From PNAI01 sp964575715 (lineage in GTDB: Bacteria; Pseudomonadota; Alphaproteobacteria; Rhizobiales; Xanthobacteraceae): DNA of 9,213 nt. The notes under the pieces are model-generated. The model was not told the DNA's origin and did no database searches. It was given only the letters and a program-made list of their open reading frames with translations. Shown piece after piece: positions 5,837 through 9,213 of this stretch (its first letter is position 1; every line of letters begins with the position of its first letter). The position numbers were made by a program, and so were the translations under genes. The stretch is taken from positions 1 to 9,213 of the forward strand of contig CAZNSG010000232.1 in assembly GCA_964575715.1 (NCBI GenBank). Reading direction: 5' to 3'.

Positions 5837-7012
5837 ATGCGACGTTGTGTGCTTGCTTTGTTTGGTGTCATTGCGCTCGCCCTCGTGATGGGTTTGCGCG
5901 CCCCTTTGGCGCAGGAGGTGCCGCCCGGGATCAAGGGGTTCTTTCTGCTTGCTGATTATCCTGCGGTTACCGTGCGCCCTGGCGCCGCCTCGACCGTCAG
6001 TATGCGGCTGCAAAATTACGCGCTGCCGCCGGAAAACTTGAAACTCGCGGTTTCGGGGGTGCCGTCGGGTTGGACGGCGACGCTGCTCGGTGGCGGTCAG
6101 CCGGTCGCAGCCGCGATGCCGCTGACCAACCAAAGTGTGTCGTTGCAGCTTCGGCTCGATGTCCCTGCCAACGCGGAATTGGGCACGCAGACCATTACCG
6201 TCGCCGCGAGCGGAACTTCCGCGCAGGTGAGTCTGCCGATTGCGATCACGCTCGCCAAGGACCTGCCGGCCAAGCTGACGGTGGAGCCGCAACTGCCTTC
6301 GTTGCGCGGCACCTCAAAGTCGAGCTTCGAATATCAGCTCAATATCAAGAACGACAGCGGGCGCAATCTGGTGGTCAGCTTCGCGGCGCAGGCGCAGGCA
6401 AACTACGAAACCACCTTCACCGAGCAATACGGCAGCCAGGAGATCAGCTCGATTCCAGTGGAAGCCGGCCAGTCCAAGGGGATCAAGCTCAGGGTGCGGC
6501 CGCCGAGCACGATCGGCGCCGGCCGCTATCCGGTTACGGTGAAGGTTTCGGCGGAGGATGCGTCAGCGGAAACCTCCGTCACGCTCGAGATCGTCGGACA
6601 GCCGCGGCTCACTCTGTCGGGCCGCGATGGCCTGCTCAGCGCCCGCGCCGAAGCCGGTACTGAAACAACGCTGTCGATCGTTGTCACCAACACCGGTACG
6701 GCGCCGGCGGAGGAGATCGAGCTCGCGGGCAGCGGGCCAAGCGGCTGGAAGATCAACTTTGAGCCCAAGACCATCGATCGCATCGCGCCGGGGCAAAACA
6801 AAGAGGTGCAGGCGCAGATCACGCCGCCCGCCAAGGCGGTTGCCGGCGATTATGTGACGAGCCTGCGGGCTTCCGCGCGCGGGGAAACGGCATCGTCGGA
6901 TTTCCGCATGGCGGTGACGACGTCGACGCTCTGGGGCATCGTTGGGGTCGGGGTCATCGCGATAGCAGCGCTGATCATGCTCGGAGCGGTGCTAAGGTTC
7001 GGCCGGCGATGA
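5837..7012 (+). CDS. Secreted, membrane-anchored NEW3-domain protein (ABC transporter partner)
   Basis: The 391-residue product starts with a signal peptide (Arg2-Arg3, hydrophobic core 5-20, probable cleavage after Ala25 in APLA-QE). Three beta-sandwich repeats of about 100 residues follow, at about 37-139, 146-254 and 257-361. Repeated family motifs are PSGWTATL (76-83) and PSGWKINF (301-308), and the closing strands LGTQTITVAASG, AGRYPVTVKVSA and AGDYVTSLRASA. The pattern matches the NEW3 domain (NPCBM-associated, COG1470). A C-terminal hydrophobic helix (about 366-387) followed by RFGRR would anchor it with the repeats outside the cytoplasm. Its TGA overlaps the ATPase ATG (ATGA), so it is very probably produced with the transporter. 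A role as the periplasmic substrate-contacting or coupling subunit is inference. No enzymatic residues are evident. Confidence 0.88.
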   Translation: MRRCVLALFGVIALALVMGLRAPLAQEVPPGIKGFFLLADYPAVTVRPGAASTVSMRLQNYALPPENLKLAVSGVPSGWTATLLGGGQPVAAAMPLTNQSVSLQLRLDVPANAELGTQTITVAASGTSAQVSLPIAITLAKDLPAKLTVEPQLPSLRGTSKSSFEYQLNIKNDSGRNLVVSFAAQAQANYETTFTEQYGSQEISSIPVEAGQSKGIKLRVRPPSTIGAGRYPVTVKVSAEDASAETSVTLEIVGQPRLTLSGRDGLLSARAEAGTETTLSIVVTNTGTAPAEEIELAGSGPSGWKINFEPKTIDRIAPGQNKEVQAQITPPAKAVAGDYVTSLRASARGETASSDFRMAVTTSTLWGIVGVGVIAIAALIMLGAVLRFGRR

Positions 7013-7942
7013 GCGAGACCGTCATTGCGGTGCGAGAGCTGACCAAGCGCTATGGCAAGGCGACGGCCGTAGACCGCATTTCATTTAATGTGGCGCGCGG
7101 AGAGATTTTCGGCCTTCTCGGCCCGAACGGGGCTGGCAAGACCACGACCATCCTGATGCTGTTGGGGTTGAGCGAGGTGACAGCGGGCACCATTCGCGTG
7201 CTCGATCACGATCCGGTGCGCGAGCCGCTGCAGGTCAAGCGATGTGTTGGCTATCTGCCCGACACGGTCGGCTTCTACGACAATCTCACGGCGATTGAGA
7301 ACCTGGTCTATACCGCCCGCCTGATCGGCATTGCATCCAGCGAGCGCGATGACCGCATCATGGCTGCGCTTGCGCGCGTTGGGCTCGCCGATGTCGCGAA
7401 CAATCGGGTCGGAACCTACTCGCGCGGCATGCGCCAGCGGCTGGGACTTGCCGAAATCGTGATGAAGAATGCCTCGATCGCCATTCTGGACGAGCCCACC
7501 TCCGGCCTCGATCCGCAGGCAACGGGCGAATTGCTCGAGATGATCCGCGGCCTCAAGCGCGACGGCATTGCAGTCATAATCTCCTCGCATCTGCTCGATC
7601 GCGTGCAAAGCGTGTGCGACCGGGTGGCACTGTTCCAATCGGGCCGCATCGTGCTCTTGGGCAGCGTGCCGGAACTGGCGCGCCAAGTGCTCGGCGGCGG
7701 CTATCATGTGGAGGTCGAGGCGGACGGGGCGGGCCTTGGGGAGCGGCTTGCCGCCGTGCCGGGCGTGCGTTCGGTCGAACAGTTGGGCCCTGGCCGTTGG
7801 CGGCTCTTGTCGGAGGGCGATGTGCGCCCGCAGGCGGCGGCAGCGGTGGTAAACGCGGGCGGGGCGTTAAGGCGGCTCTCGGTCGATGCGCCGAGTCTTG
7901 AAGCGATCTATGCGCGCTATTTCCAAAGCCATGGGGAGCAAC

Positions 7943-7953
<11 letters not shown>
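7009..7953 (+). CDS. ABC transporter ATP-binding protein (NosF/ABC-2 type)
   Basis: This 314-residue cytoplasmic ATPase powers the permease encoded by the next gene. It has the Walker A motif GPNGAGKT (38-45), the signature YSRGM in YSRGMRQRLGLAE (137-149), Walker B IAILDE (157-162) with catalytic Glu162, the D-loop SGLDP (165-169) and switch His194. The Q-loop position reads GYLPDTVGFY (81-90), with Asp85 in place of Gln, a variation also seen as Glu in many ABC-2-type ATPases. Residues from about 230 to 314 form an accessory C-terminal domain (YHVEVEA ... PSLEAIYARYF) typical of this subclass. It overlaps the NEW3 gene by 4 nt and the permease gene by 11 nt. NosF of the nitrous oxide reductase cluster is the closest familiar type, but no nos genes are present, so the substrate stays open. 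Confidence 0.95.
7933..7938 (+). promoter_or_regulatory. Ribosome binding site of the permease gene
   Basis: GGGGAG inside the end of the ATPase gene lies 4 nt before ATG 7943. It favours that start over the in-frame ATG at 7931, which the site itself overlaps. Confidence 0.65.
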
Positions 7954-9043
<1,090 letters not shown>

Positions 9044-9213
9044 GGCGAGTACCTGTCTTCACCTCTCCCCGCCTTGCGGCTGTCATATTCACACATCTCG
9101 TGCGACCACAGCGGAGGAACGCAAAAAGGTGAGTCTTTTCAGCGTCTGCATCCAACCCCGAACCTTGGCTGCTTCCACATCGAGGGTAAGCTAAGTCCTT
9201 GATCCAGAGTCAA
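9044..9213. other. Non-coding tail after the permease gene
   Basis: No convincing gene starts here. A small hairpin CCGC-CTT-GCGG (9069-9079) follows CTCTCC. It resembles one arm of a CCTCTCCCCGC...GCGGGGAGAGG palindrome of the kind common in this bacterial group, with the second arm lost. It could be a weak or decayed terminator, but there is no T-run. A 21-codon GTG frame (9129-9194) is not supported by homology. Confidence 0.4.

Noticed and set aside
9129..9194. 21-codon GTG frame near the right edge
   Set aside because: It has no family resemblance, and the GGAGG upstream is too far from the GTG. It is too short to support without conservation.

Overview
This is a GC-rich bacterial window whose gene content and repeats point to an alphaproteobacterium of the order Hyphomicrobiales (Bradyrhizobium / Rhodopseudomonas / Pseudolabrys-like). 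The clearest pointer is the intergenic palindrome at 3255-3303 (arms GAGCATGATC / GATCATGCTC), a repeat type I remember as common between genes in that order. The QueC, GST and YdcF sequences also read as typical of the group. No rRNA, tRNA, CRISPR array, transposase or phage gene is visible. Genus-level placement is inference.

Layout. (1) 2-3195, plus strand: a tightly packed run of two tandem aldo/keto reductases (the first cut by the window edge), queC (7-cyano-7-deazaguanine synthase), a VUT/YhhQ-type membrane transporter and an RraA/HMG-aldolase-like protein. The first four overlap at their start and stop codons and the fifth follows 33 nt later, so they probably share one transcript. 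The queC-transporter pair puts synthesis of the queuosine precursor preQ0 next to its probable import. (2) 3196-3309: the whole gap is a composite palindromic element ending directly at the start codon of the next gene. (3) 3310-4116: a YdcF/ElyC-type DUF218 membrane protein, convergent with (4) 4129-4812, minus strand, a DUF599 membrane protein. (5) 4945-5619: a glutathione S-transferase family protein with a TTG start, divergent from the DUF599 gene. (6) 5837-9043: a three-gene unit with overlapping start/stop codons. It encodes a secreted, C-terminally membrane-anchored protein of three NEW3-like beta-sandwich repeats, an ABC ATPase, and a six-helix NosY/ABC-2-type permease. (7) 9044-9213: no convincing gene.

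The least understood part is the NEW3-ATPase-permease unit. It looks like a membrane complex with a periplasmic, surface-tethered partner, and nothing in the window identifies its substrate. The other notable points are the repeat element that replaces the normal leader of the YdcF gene, a 10-bp inverted repeat upstream of the NEW3 gene, and an apparent in-frame duplication at the N-terminus of the permease.
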